NCBI RefSeq assembly: GCF_016807185.1
Contig: NZ_JAEVYN010000002.1
Location: forward strand, 1-64,000
DNA length: 64,000 nucleotides
Source of the DNA: Leptolyngbya sp. Cla-17
Lineage (GTDB): Bacteria; Cyanobacteriota; Cyanobacteriia; Leptolyngbyales; Leptolyngbyaceae
Reading direction: 5' to 3'
Part shown: piece after piece, positions 14,392-23,154 of the stretch
Layout of the letters: the number at the start of each line of letters is the position of its first letter
Position numbering within the stretch: the first letter of the stretch is position 1
Position numbers and translations under genes: made by a program
Notes under the pieces: generated by a model
What the model was told of the DNA's origin: nothing
Seen by the model: only the letters and a program-made list of their open reading frames with translations
The model's database searches: none

Positions 14392-15891
14392 ATGAATCCT
14401 TTATTTTTGCTCTTTCTGCTAGGGCTGACTACTTACTTTATCGTGCGAGGGGTTTCTAGCGTATCTCGAACCCCAACCTGGTTGTTGTGGCTAGTTGCCA
14501 TGATGCCTGCCTCCATTTGGATTGGATGGACGCTAGCGAATGACAAAAAAACGCCACCCTTCTATTTAATATTTATTCCTTTAGTCGTTTGTCTAACGCT
14601 GTATTTCTTTTTGATCCAGTGGGGGCGGATTCCAACTTCAGAAGCAAGTTCTTCTGCAAACCGTGAGTTGGGCGCGTCCCTGTCGGAGGAGGGCGAGTTG
14701 CCGAAAGAACAGGCTAGTCTTCGCCCCATTGACCAATCAGAGGAGCGCTATTTGCAAGCCTGTTTTCCATGGTCGATTTATTATTTACAAAATTTAGAGT
14801 ATCGCCCTCAAGCGGTGATTTGTCGGGGGCATCTAAAAAGCCAGCCAGAAGTGGCGTATCAAACGATTCGAGCCAATGTGGAGGAGAAGTTTGGCGATCG
14901 CTTTTTAGTTGTCTTTCAAGAAGGGGTCAACGGTAAGCCATTCTTTGCGTTGGTGACCAATCCTCACGCTAAAGGCACTCAAAGTGGGCAAAGCACTTTC
15001 AACCGTCCCGTTATCGCATTGAGCTTGCTGGCGGCAACTTTTTTCACGGCTTGTCTTGCCTGGTTGCAAATTGGCGGAAGTTCGAGCGGAGCAGGCAATT
15101 TTGGGCAAGGATTCCCGATCTCTATCATCCAAGGAATTCCCTATGCGATCGCCCTGTTAACCATTCTGGGAGTCCACGAACTCGCTCATTACCTCGCCGC
15201 TCGTCGCCATCATATTCGCACGACGCTACCCTACTTTATTCCTGTACTGCCGCTACCCTGGTTTCCGTTTGGCACGTTTGGTGCATTTATTCAAATCCGT
15301 TCTCCCATTCCAAACCGCAGAGCGTTGTTTGATGTGGGCATTTCAGGTCCTCTAGTCGGTTTTGCAGTTGCCCTACCGTTGCTGATTTGGGGATTGGCAC
15401 ACTCTACTTTAGTCGCCTTGCCCGCAACGTCTGAATTCCTTAATTTTCAGGCATTTGATCCGAAATTCTCCCTCTTGCTAACCATTTTGAGCAAGATAAC
15501 CTTGGGTGGCACTTTGACGGCTGATACTGCCTTGAAAATGCATCCGGTTGCTGTTGCCAGCAGTTTAGGATTAATTGTGACCGCATTTAATTTGATGCCT
15601 GTCGGACAACTCGACGGTGGGCACATTGTCCATGCCATGTTGGGGCAACGCATGGGTGCAATAGTGGGTCAAATTGCCCGTTTGTTTTTACTGGTTTTGT
15701 CCTACTGGCAGCGGTATCTGTTGCTTTGGGCGATCATTTTGTTCCTTATGCCTGCCATGGATGAACCTGCGCTCAACGATGTGACTGAATTAGACAATCG
15801 CCGCGACTTATGGGGCGTTGTTTCTCTAGCATTGCTATTGTTAATTATTTTGCCCGCTCCCAAATTTTTGACGACGCTCTTGAACATGTAA
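14392..15891 (+). CDS. Site-2 type intramembrane metalloprotease (M50)
   Basis: A multi-pass membrane protease. Residues 1-75 hold two or three membrane helices, then a soluble part (about 80-205) and the protease core. Zinc motif GVHELAHYLAARRHH is near residues 260-275; the third ligand is in FNLMPVGQLDGGHIVHAMLG. The FPFGTFGAFIQIRSPIPNRRALFDVG segment is typical of the cyanobacterial and plastid EGY-like group. I prefer the ATG at 14392 (MNPLFLLFLLGL); an in-frame TTG at 14353 would add 13 polar residues. Such proteases cut membrane-bound regulators, for example anti-sigma factors; the substrate here is unknown. The next gene starts 28 bp on, so they may be cotranscribed. Confidence 0.9.
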   Translation: MNPLFLLFLLGLTTYFIVRGVSSVSRTPTWLLWLVAMMPASIWIGWTLANDKKTPPFYLIFIPLVVCLTLYFFLIQWGRIPTSEASSSANRELGASLSEEGELPKEQASLRPIDQSEERYLQACFPWSIYYLQNLEYRPQAVICRGHLKSQPEVAYQTIRANVEEKFGDRFLVVFQEGVNGKPFFALVTNPHAKGTQSGQSTFNRPVIALSLLAATFFTACLAWLQIGGSSSGAGNFGQGFPISIIQGIPYAIALLTILGVHELAHYLAARRHHIRTTLPYFIPVLPLPWFPFGTFGAFIQIRSPIPNRRALFDVGISGPLVGFAVALPLLIWGLAHSTLVALPATSEFLNFQAFDPKFSLLLTILSKITLGGTLTADTALKMHPVAVASSLGLIVTAFNLMPVGQLDGGHIVHAMLGQRMGAIVGQIARLFLLVLSYWQRYLLLWAIILFLMPAMDEPALNDVTELDNRRDLWGVVSLALLLLIILPAPKFLTTLLNM

Positions 15892-15919
15892 TGGTGCTAA
15901 ATGGAATGGTGCTAAGCCG

Positions 15920-16363
15920 ATGACCCAAAATGTAACTCAATGGCTAGACGAAATTAGAGCGCTAAAGCAGCAGTTGGTAGAGGTTCGCCAAGAGCGAGAA
16001 GATGCTTATGCTAGTGCGATTAACTGGCAGCAGCGCTATGAAACAGAAGCCCAACAGCGACGGGTTGAAGCAAAGCTGACTCAGCAAACTATTGAAGTGC
16101 TACAGCAAGAAATTCAGCAGCTTAAAGGACGAATGCAGCCGGATGAGAGCGGCACCGGTAGAACTCCCGAAATCCAAGCAGCGGTGGGTGAGCTGAAGAC
16201 AGAAGCCGATTTGCGATCGCGCTTAACGCAAGTCCTTGTGGAATGCGATCGCCTGACTCAAGCTCTGCAAACGGAACAGGCAAACCATATTCAAACCCGA
16301 AAAAGCCTAACCACCGCCCTGGGAGATGCGATCGGAGCGCTATCTAAGGGAAAGAGCGAGTGA
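15920..16363 (+). CDS. Coiled-coil protein of unknown function
   Basis: 147 residues, almost entirely helical and rich in Gln, Glu and Arg (IRALKQQLVEVRQEREDAY, LTQQTIEVLQQEIQQLKGRM), with heptad spacing of Leu/Val indicating a coiled coil up to about residue 75. A Gly/Thr-containing break follows, then a second helical stretch ending IGALSKGKSE. No signal peptide. It lies 28 bp after the site-2 protease gene and could be its operon partner. I do not recognise a named family. Confidence 0.75.
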   Translation: MTQNVTQWLDEIRALKQQLVEVRQEREDAYASAINWQQRYETEAQQRRVEAKLTQQTIEVLQQEIQQLKGRMQPDESGTGRTPEIQAAVGELKTEADLRSRLTQVLVECDRLTQALQTEQANHIQTRKSLTTALGDAIGALSKGKSE

Positions 16364-16377
16364 TGAATAAGAAGGGA

Positions 16378-17199
16378 TTATTGAAATTGGCAGGTGGGGC
16401 AGTAGTAAAGGCGGCGACCTGCTAGAGTTACTTTTAGAATTTCTGTGCCACAAATGAAGCAGGGTTGTCCTTCGCGGTTGAAGGCAAAATGACGGTAAGC
16501 GCGGCGCGGACAGCCTTGTTGTTTCAGCGTGGCAACAATATCTAAATCATTGGTGATGCCGTGGGTTTGGTAAGACTGGCGACTGACTGCGATCGCTCCC
16601 ATTGCCAGCTTCGCAAGTTGCTCAAACGTACAATCTACCGGGCGCAACGTTGGATGCACTCCCGCCACAAATAGCACCTCACTCCGGAGGTAATTGCCCA
16701 AGCCACAAAGAAACTGTTGATCCAATAGCAATCCGGCTAAACCACGACGGGCAAAGCGTTTGTCTAACAAGCGTTCTTGCACTTGTTCTACCGTTGTCGT
16801 TTCATCCAATACATCGGGTCCTAATCGGCTTAAAAAGGGGTGAGTTGCAATCTGTTCATCGCTCAGCACTTCTATATCTGAGGCACTGTAAAGCAATGCT
16901 GACTTCTTTGGAGTGTGCATGGCTAAGCGCAGCTGGCGGTTGGTTGTGGGGTAAGAGTGGGCAGCACGGATAACCCATTTGCCGTAGAGCTGATTGTGAC
17001 TGTAGATGCTGATCTGATTTTGAAATCGCGTCAGCAAGGCTTTGCCACGAGGCTTGACTGAAGTGACCTGATGACCGACTAATAGTTCTTCGTAGGGCTT
17101 GAGATGTTCAAATGCAAAAAAAATGCCTGTCAATGGCTGCTGAACGATCGCGATCGCAATCTTATCCGCCGCTTGTTTAATCTCCGGTCCTTCTGGCAT
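16378..17199 (-). CDS. nei: Endonuclease VIII-like DNA glycosylase
   Basis: Removes oxidised pyrimidines and cleaves the strand by beta,delta-elimination. The N-terminus MPEGPEIKQAADKI is that of Nei (Pro and Glu after the removed Met are catalytic) rather than Fpg, which begins MPELPEV. GKALLTRF contains the conserved lysine loop, LLDQQFLCGLGNYLRSEVLF is the helix-two-turn-helix, and the C-terminus has a zinc finger CFIC...CPTC. At 273 residues it is complete. The gene is convergent with the coiled-coil gene, 14 bp apart. Confidence 0.93.
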   Translation of the reverse strand: MPEGPEIKQAADKIAIAIVQQPLTGIFFAFEHLKPYEELLVGHQVTSVKPRGKALLTRFQNQISIYSHNQLYGKWVIRAAHSYPTTNRQLRLAMHTPKKSALLYSASDIEVLSDEQIATHPFLSRLGPDVLDETTTVEQVQERLLDKRFARRGLAGLLLDQQFLCGLGNYLRSEVLFVAGVHPTLRPVDCTFEQLAKLAMGAIAVSRQSYQTHGITNDLDIVATLKQQGCPRRAYRHFAFNREGQPCFICGTEILKVTLAGRRLYYCPTCQFQ

Positions 17200-17430
17200 G
17201 AATGTAATTTTTAATTATCAAAGAACGAAGGGCAACCACCCAGGAAGAATAGCATTTCACCTTCTGGCTGTCTTTTCTTCAGCCTAGCTTCTGTTCTCTT
17301 CCCTTTCCTGCTGCTTCCATTTTCTAAGAAAGTTTAGGAACATGGTAAGCTGTCAACTCAATCAATCAGGCAACCATTCACCCTTTAATTTGACAGCTTC
17401 AAAAGGTATTTAGACGAGGTTAGCGTTAGA

Positions 17431-18636
17431 GTGAAATCGCGTTGGTTACTCCCCGGTATTGTTAGCTTTTTCCTAGCGCTATCTGCCGCTGCAGAGGCTG
17501 CTACGCTCCAGTTTTGGCGGTTTAGTCAGGCACAAAATCGGCTAGAAATAAGAGCCGACCAAGGGATTCAACCCCGCGCCCAATTGCTGCAAAATCCAGC
17601 CCGATTGGTGATTGATCTTCCTGGAACGCGGCTCGGTCGCCCAAAGCAAACTGAAACCTATCGGGGCACAATCACTTCTCTGCGGGTTGCCCAGTTTGAG
17701 CGAGACACCACCCGCATTGTCTTGGAATTGGCGCGAGGCTATACACTTGACCCAACCCAGGTGCGGTTTCGCCATAGCAAGGCTCGTCAGTGGACGGTGG
17801 AATTGCCTCAGCCTACGGTGCTACCTTTGCTGGCAGACCTCGCTAAATTGCCTAGTCAGGCGATCGCGGTTCCCCAAGCTCCCGAAGTCGTTGCTGGCAA
17901 AAGTTTACTATTCAACTCAAGTGCAGCAGTTCCATCACCCAATCCTGGCTATGTCATAACTCCGGCAAAACCAAATATGGCATCCGAACCATCGCCTAGT
18001 TCGGGGTTTTCTCTGCCAGATCGCAGTACTAGATCTGCGGTACCAATGGCACCGCCGCCTGCAATTAATCGCCCTGTTTTCCAAGCTTCCAATGGTCGTC
18101 TGGTGGTGGTGATTGACCCAGGGCATGGAGGTCCCGATCCAGGTGCAGTAGGCATTGGGGGCTTGAAGGAAACGGATGTTGTGTTAGATATTAGTCGCCA
18201 AGTCACTGCACTGCTGGAGGGTCAGGGCGTGACGGTGATTCAAACGCGCAGTGCCGAGTATGATTTGGGGCTAGAACCGCGTGTACAAATGGCAAATAAG
18301 GCAGATGCTGCGATATTTGTCAGTATTCATGCCAATGCAATTAGTTTGTCTCGTCCAGACGTCAATGGATTGGAAACCTATTACTACAATTCTGGAAAAG
18401 CTCTGGCAGATACAGTACACCGCACTATTTTGGAAGACACAGGCGTTCCCGATCGCCGAGTGCGATCATCTCGCTTTTATGTCCTACGCCGCACTTCAAT
18501 GCCTTCAATTTTGATAGAAACAGGTTTCGTCACCGGGGCAACCGATGCAGCACGATTGCGTGATACGGGCTTTCGCAGCCAGATGGCAGCCGCGATCGCT
18601 CGTGGCATTTTGCGCTATTTGGGGCGGAGTAGTTGA
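17431..18636 (+). CDS. amiC: N-acetylmuramoyl-L-alanine amidase with AMIN domain
   Basis: Cuts peptide stems from peptidoglycan; in cyanobacteria AmiC-type enzymes act at septa and form nanopores. A signal peptide (WLLPGIVSFFLALSAAAEA) leads into an AMIN domain (about 25-125), a Pro/Ser linker (about 140-210) and an Amidase_3 domain (about 218-400). Zinc and catalytic residues appear in VVIDPGHGGPDPGAVG (His), LKETDVVLD (Glu), SIHANAI (His) and SILIETGFVTG (Glu). Start is GTG. The final 177 bp are duplicated about 1.5 kb downstream with about 94% identity. Confidence 0.93.
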   Translation: MKSRWLLPGIVSFFLALSAAAEAATLQFWRFSQAQNRLEIRADQGIQPRAQLLQNPARLVIDLPGTRLGRPKQTETYRGTITSLRVAQFERDTTRIVLELARGYTLDPTQVRFRHSKARQWTVELPQPTVLPLLADLAKLPSQAIAVPQAPEVVAGKSLLFNSSAAVPSPNPGYVITPAKPNMASEPSPSSGFSLPDRSTRSAVPMAPPPAINRPVFQASNGRLVVVIDPGHGGPDPGAVGIGGLKETDVVLDISRQVTALLEGQGVTVIQTRSAEYDLGLEPRVQMANKADAAIFVSIHANAISLSRPDVNGLETYYYNSGKALADTVHRTILEDTGVPDRRVRSSRFYVLRRTSMPSILIETGFVTGATDAARLRDTGFRSQMAAAIARGILRYLGRSS

Positions 18637-18903
18637 TCGCTCTTGGTGTAAAGGAAATTCTGACCGAGCGTGTCGAAAAGTATAGCTTTGAGGGCTTTTT
18701 TGAGCCAAAAATACAAGCTTCTTATTCACGTCAGTGCGTTTAAACAAGGTTGCAATGGTGCGTTGCCCCAGCAAACGCTGCCTACAACTGTTTTTCTATC
18801 AGCATTCAAAAATTATGCTGTTATGGATTCCGATCACTTGCCAATCGGTTGATGGGTAGTTCATGCTAGGTTTGACAGCCTTTAATTTTCTAACATAGTT
18901 GAT

Positions 18904-19704
18904 ATGCGCTCGCTCTTTTTGACTCTAGCTTTCATGGGCTTAACCAGTCCTGCCATAGCCTCTACCTGTGAGGAAAGCTTTCAGAAAAAAGGCGACTTTC
19001 TTAACGGTTCCGCCTTTGCAGCGCGGGTTCAAGTTGAGGGGGGAACAGTCGAGAAAGTGTTTTCCCAATTGCGTCCTATTTTGGCTCGCGATGGTATCAA
19101 GACAATCAGTGCTGATGTCAGCACGGGAGTGATGAAAGCCGAAAATCCTGCAACCTTCTTTCAGCGTGCGTTGCCGATTGATGTGTTTGCATCCATGGAT
19201 GGCTCTTTATTAAATGTTGAGATGGTCTTTACCCTACCGAGTGGAGTGACCGCACGCAAGGAGACCGTGAAGAAGCACCTGTGTGACGCGCTCAATCAAT
19301 TGGTGCCCAAGGGCAATGGGGCGGCTCTGCCAATAAAGGATGATTCTATGGCGATCGCGATCGATGCAAAAACGCTGGCTAAGCAGGTTAAAGAGTCGGC
19401 AGATAATCCTGCCCGCCTGCGGTTAAATTTTGTCGGCAAAACTTTCCGGGTTAATGGAAACGTGCTAGGCATCACGGAGAGCAGTGGTTCCTATACGGTG
19501 TCGTTCGACAGTGCTCAACCTGCTGTGGGCAATACCTCAACAAACAAGATGAATCGGATGACGGTTTTGTGTACGATGGCTAAAAATCAAGATGCCGCAG
19601 TTGCAGCATTGGAAACCAATCAACGTGCGACTTTAGTGGGGCGCTTCCAAGGCTTTGACAACAAAGTGAATGCCGTTCAGCTACAAGACTGCATAGGACG
19701 CTGA
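18904..19704 (+). CDS. Secreted OB-fold-like protein
   Basis: 266 residues with a signal peptide (RSLFLTLAFMGLTSPAIAST). The middle (about 30-140) is an unassigned alpha/beta part. The last 100 residues (LRLNFVGKTFRVNGNVLGI ... ATLVGRFQGFDNKVNAVQLQDC) look like the tRNA_anti-like OB-fold domain found in exported bacterial proteins; four or more cysteines are spread through the mature protein. The ATG follows TTGAT, with no strong ribosome site. It lies between the amidase and a scar carrying second copies of neighbouring gene ends, so it may have moved here with that rearrangement. Function unknown. Confidence 0.65.
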   Translation: MRSLFLTLAFMGLTSPAIASTCEESFQKKGDFLNGSAFAARVQVEGGTVEKVFSQLRPILARDGIKTISADVSTGVMKAENPATFFQRALPIDVFASMDGSLLNVEMVFTLPSGVTARKETVKKHLCDALNQLVPKGNGAALPIKDDSMAIAIDAKTLAKQVKESADNPARLRLNFVGKTFRVNGNVLGITESSGSYTVSFDSAQPAVGNTSTNKMNRMTVLCTMAKNQDAAVAALETNQRATLVGRFQGFDNKVNAVQLQDCIGR

Positions 19705-19822
19705 GCTAGGGTTTAGCGATGATTCACCCTTTTCAGCTTTGATTCAGTTTAGTTTCTGAGCAGAAATTCAAAATGGAAGAATTTTGAATTTGCTATGCTG
19801 GTGAGATCGCGCATTCAAGAAA

Positions 19823-19978
19823 TGTCAACCTCTAGGGCCTTGCCTGTTGCGACAGATGTCTAACTGCGTCGGCACCTTCTAGGGTGTAGAAGCTGGCTTC
19901 TGGGATGATGTAAAGCAGTGTACCGATGGTGAGGTGATCTAGCACCATGGCAGTGTCTTTAGCAAACAGTCCGCGCCA
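19823..19978 (-). pseudogene. Duplicated 3' end of bvdR
   Basis: Matches the last 150 or so bases of bvdR (21334-21486) with roughly 85% identity, including GCTGGCTTCTGGG, TGATGTAAAGC and GAGGTGATCTAGCACCA. One base is missing (ACAGATGTC against GCAGATTGTC), which breaks the frame. The match stops at CCGCGCC, where the amidase copy begins. Confidence 0.85.
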
Positions 19979-19979
19979 C

Positions 19980-20156
19980 GTGCGATCATCTCGCTTTTAT
20001 GTCCTGCGCCGCACCTCAATGCCTTCAATGTTGATAGAAACAGGTTTCGTCACCGGGGCAGCCGATGCAGCACGATTGCGTGATACGGGCTTTCGCAGCC
20101 AGATGGCAGCCGCGATCGCGAAAGGAATTTTGCGCTATTTGGGGCGGAGTAGTTAG
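19980..20156 (+). pseudogene. Duplicated 3' end of the AMIN amidase gene
   Basis: 177 bp that align without gaps to 18460-18636 with about 11 differences. It still encodes RSSRFYVLRRTSMPSMLIETG and ends ILRYLGRSS, as the amidase does, but lacks the catalytic His residues and any domain start. A short open frame from 19947 (69 codons) begins inside the bvdR fragment and is not a plausible protein. Confidence 0.88.
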
Positions 20157-20264
20157 ATGTTGGCATTCCACGCATTTATGGTTAGCGAAGATTAAAATTC
20201 GTTGTTCTAAGTTGATAAGGATTTATTGGTAAACTTTCCACATTGATAGCGGAGAGTGCCGCGA

Positions 20265-21206
20265 ATGGATATCTCAATTCGGCTCCTTCAAGAACATGAG
20301 CTAGCAGAGGCTGACCATATCTTTCGGCTTGCCTTTGGCACGTTCATTGGCTTGCCTCAACCCACTGGTTTTGGCGGCGATGCGAACTATATTCAATCCC
20401 GATGGAAAGTTGATCCGACAGCAGCATTTGCTGCGGAAAGTGATGGGAAACTAGTTGGCTCCAACATTGCCATTTCTTGGGGTAGCGTTGGCTTTTTTGG
20501 ACCGCTCACAATTCATCCCGACTTTTGGGATCAAGGCGTTGCTCAACGGCTGATTGAACCTGTGATGGCTCAATTTGCTCAATGGAAAACGCAACAGGCT
20601 GGGTTGTTTACCTTTCCAAATAGCCCAAAGCACCATGCACTTTATCAGAAGTTTGGATTCTACCCGCGCTTGCTGACTTTTGTTATGGCGAAACCCATTC
20701 AGTCAGTTCAGCAGAATTTACTCGGAACAAAGTACTCTGAACTCTCCCCCGAACAGCGATCGCAGTGTCTCAAAGAGTGTTTTCAACTCACCGATACAAT
20801 CTATTCTGGGCTAGATCTATCGCGTGAGATTGAAATCGTTCAGGCTCAAAATTTAGGGGATACCGTTTTGCTCTGGGATGAGACCGATCTAGTGGGCTTT
20901 GCGATTTGTCATTGTGGTGCTGGCAGCGAAGCGGGTAGCGAGGTCTGCTACATCAAGTTTGGAGCAGTGCGCCCAGGCATTCAGGCCGGAGAACAATTTG
21001 AACAGTTACTCGATCGCTGTGAAGCATACGGGGCTTCTCAAAAAATGTTGCGTCTTGTCGCTGGAGTTAATACCAGTCGTGATGGCGCTTATAGCAGAAT
21101 GGTGGCTCGACATTTTCGTACTGAAATTATCGGTGTTCTAATGCACAAGCCGAACGAACCAGGTTACAACCGCTCAGACGTTTTTGTATTGGACGATTGG
21201 CGCTAG
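20265..21206 (+). CDS. GNAT-family acetyltransferase
   Basis: A 313-residue protein. The first 150 residues are a GNAT domain: RLLQEHELAEADHIFRLAFG, the strand GSNIAISWGSVGFFGPLTIHPDFWDQGVAQ (acetyl-CoA pyrophosphate loop) and HHALYQKFGFYPR. The second half (about 170-313) looks like a further, weaker GNAT-like half, as in two-domain family members. The substrate is unknown. I prefer ATG 20265 (MDISIRLL) over GTG 20256, since GCGGAGAG lies 10-16 bases before it. The gene follows the rearrangement scar and is convergent with bvdR. Confidence 0.85.
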   Translation: MDISIRLLQEHELAEADHIFRLAFGTFIGLPQPTGFGGDANYIQSRWKVDPTAAFAAESDGKLVGSNIAISWGSVGFFGPLTIHPDFWDQGVAQRLIEPVMAQFAQWKTQQAGLFTFPNSPKHHALYQKFGFYPRLLTFVMAKPIQSVQQNLLGTKYSELSPEQRSQCLKECFQLTDTIYSGLDLSREIEIVQAQNLGDTVLLWDETDLVGFAICHCGAGSEAGSEVCYIKFGAVRPGIQAGEQFEQLLDRCEAYGASQKMLRLVAGVNTSRDGAYSRMVARHFRTEIIGVLMHKPNEPGYNRSDVFVLDDWR

Positions 21207-21327
21207 TGAAACTGGGTTTGAGTGGTGAAATGAGCTTAACCCTTACGCTTTTGGTGATCGTTCACCTATCCAGCTTGATGTAGAACTCGAAGAACTTTGA
21301 CTTCGTGCCGTCGCCTAGATTCGGATA

Positions 21328-22302
21328 TCAAGCGGTGTCAATCTTTACAGCGTTGCCTGTTGCGGCAGATTGTCTAGCTGCATCGGCAACTTTGAGGGTA
21401 TAGAGGCTGGCTTCTGGGGTGATGTAAAGCGGTGTACCGATAGTGAGGTGATCTAGCACCAGGGCGGTGTCTTTGGCAAATAATCCGCGCCGACTGCCGA
21501 TCGCGATCGCTTCAGTGCCCTCCGCCCGGATTAGAGTTCCTTGTTCTCCCTCAAATATTAAGGCTCCAGTTTTGCCCTGCACCTCAAAGGTACGCTTGGC
21601 TTGCCAAAGCGCTTCTCCTTTGCCGTAGGTCACTTCTGCCAAAAGCCCGCTTTTGAAGCGTAAATGAGCAGTGCAAAGACAGGTGGAATAGTAAGGGCTG
21701 GATGGTGAAGAGTGAAAAAATTGGGCTTGACAGGTGACGGAAGCGACCTCGCCAAAGAGATCGATCAGGCGGTGAAGACGAGAGAGGGCACCCACCAAAG
21801 GAAAACCGAAATCTTGTAGGGTATAACTCCAGCGTTGCGGGGCGGGACGTTCGGGTTTGAGGGTGATATAGCGGGCAAAGAAGGGATCGCCAATCAGCGC
21901 TAGCGAGGCTTTAAGGGCCTGGTGAACGCCACCCAGTAGTTCAATATGTTCCACATGCAGGAGCTTTTGGTGAGCTTTTGCTAGGGCGATCGCGGCTTCC
22001 GCTTCGGCAATATCTAGCGCGAGGGGATATTCCACAACTACATGCTTTCCAGCCTTAAGGGCAGCTTGGGCGATCGCGCCATGATCCCGATTAATCGTCG
22101 CAATCACCACTAAATCCACATCGGCGCGCTCGATCAGGTCTTGCCAAGACCCGCAGGCGATCGCGCCATAGGGCTGACTAAATGCTTGGGCTCGCTCTAA
22201 ATCGTTTCCCGCGACTATGACCAGATCAGCCCGCGGTTCTTCCTGAAGCGCTTCTGCCCGGAGTTTCGCTGCATGTCCGGTTCCCACCAATCCCACTCGC
22301 AT
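21328..22302 (-). CDS. bvdR: Biliverdin reductase
   Basis: Reduces biliverdin IX-alpha to bilirubin with NADPH; in cyanobacteria this affects phycobilisome assembly. The N-terminal Rossmann fold (MRVGLVGTGHAAKLRAEAL) belongs to the Gfo/Idh/MocA superfamily. The distinctive blocks VVEYPLAL, LLHVEHIELLGGVHQ, PAPQRWSYTLQDFGFPLVGAL, YGKGEALWQ and GSRRGLFAKDT match the Synechocystis BvdR sequence as I remember it. At 324 residues the length is right. ATG start. A damaged copy of its 3' end lies 1.5 kb away. The gene is divergent from petF, with 375 bp between them. Confidence 0.92.
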   Translation of the reverse strand: MRVGLVGTGHAAKLRAEALQEEPRADLVIVAGNDLERAQAFSQPYGAIACGSWQDLIERADVDLVVIATINRDHGAIAQAALKAGKHVVVEYPLALDIAEAEAAIALAKAHQKLLHVEHIELLGGVHQALKASLALIGDPFFARYITLKPERPAPQRWSYTLQDFGFPLVGALSRLHRLIDLFGEVASVTCQAQFFHSSPSSPYYSTCLCTAHLRFKSGLLAEVTYGKGEALWQAKRTFEVQGKTGALIFEGEQGTLIRAEGTEAIAIGSRRGLFAKDTALVLDHLTIGTPLYITPEASLYTLKVADAARQSAATGNAVKIDTA

Positions 22303-22677
22303 AAAAAATACGGCTCAAAGCTTTAAGAATATATAAGAAACTATCATGATTCAAATCATTCAAAACAGATACTTATTTGGCCAACAAAAAAATGTAAAAG
22401 TCAATAGATTGTTGTGTTTTAGTGGTTTTTTCAGGGGAAATTGGTGATTATTAAGCGCTTTTTCCTTGTCTCATAAGATAAGTAGATTGGATTGACCATT
22501 TCCATCATGAATCCCATTCGTATTAGTAGGAGATCAGGAGTCATAAACCGCTCGTTATCCCGTAGTATCAAGATTAGTGAGGCTGAGATGTAAAGCAGTC
22601 TTAACTTATAAGAATGCACAGTCAGCTTTAAACAAGCTTTCTTAAAGTGCTGTATCCATTAAAGAGAGGACCACTGC
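22303..22677. other. Divergent intergenic region, bvdR / petF
   Basis: 375 AT-rich bp. The ribosome site AGAGAGGA stands ten bases before the petF ATG. A strong petF promoter is expected here, but I cannot fix its -35/-10 with confidence. No RNA gene or repeat seen. Confidence 0.45.
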
Positions 22678-22977
22678 ATGCCAACTTTTAAGGTCACATT
22701 AATCAACGAAGCAGAAGGGCTAAATACCACCATCGACGTTCCCGATGATGAGTACATCCTTGATGCAGCTGAAGAACAAGGGATTGACCTCCCCTATTCT
22801 TGCCGCGCGGGTGCTTGCTCCACCTGTGCTGGCAAGCTCGTTTCTGGTGGGGTTGATCAATCTGATCAATCTTTCTTAGATGATGACCAAATTCAAGCGG
22901 GATATGTGTTAACTTGCGTCGCCTATCCTACTTCTGATGTCACCATTCAAACCCACCAAGAAGAAGCCCTGTACTAG
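22678..22977 (+). CDS. petF: Plant-type [2Fe-2S] ferredoxin
   Basis: Soluble electron carrier from photosystem I to ferredoxin-NADP reductase and other enzymes. 99 residues; cluster ligands in CRAGACSTC and the distal VLTCVAYP. The N-terminus (PTFKVTLINEAEG), DVPDDEYILDAAEEQGIDLPYS and terminal HQEEALY are those of the main photosynthetic ferredoxin. ATG with AGAGAGGA upstream. Two hairpins follow the stop codon, and the gene is monocistronic. Confidence 0.96.
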   Translation: MPTFKVTLINEAEGLNTTIDVPDDEYILDAAEEQGIDLPYSCRAGACSTCAGKLVSGGVDQSDQSFLDDDQIQAGYVLTCVAYPTSDVTIQTHQEEALY

Positions 22978-23013
22978 TGCTTCTTCTCTAACAGCTTGCA
23001 AGATTTTGATGCA

Positions 23014-23047
23014 GTCGCCAATTTGAGCGATCACTCAAATTGGCGAC
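23014..23047 (+). repeat. Perfect 14-bp inverted repeat after petF
   Basis: GTCGCCAATTTGAG / CTCAAATTGGCGAC with a 6-base loop. No T-run follows, so it may act with the next hairpin or protect the 3' end of petF mRNA. Confidence 0.75.
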
Positions 23048-23067
23048 GAGTTATAGCTATAAAAACT

Positions 23068-23104
23068 CACCTCATGGCAGTAGTGCTGTGAGGTGTATTT
23101 TTTG
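23068..23104 (+). terminator. petF terminator
   Basis: CACCTCA / TGAGGTG stem with internal CAG / CTG pairing, followed by TATTTTTT. Good rho-independent terminator form, 90 bases after the petF stop. Confidence 0.75.
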
Positions 23105-23154
23105 GCAGGGGCAAGGGCGATTTATAGAACTCAAAACTTCCCCTTCGCAGCTTC

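Noticed and set aside
19947..20156. 69-codon frame resembling an amidase
   Set aside because: Starts in an antisense bvdR fragment and has only the amidase tail; treated as part of the scar.
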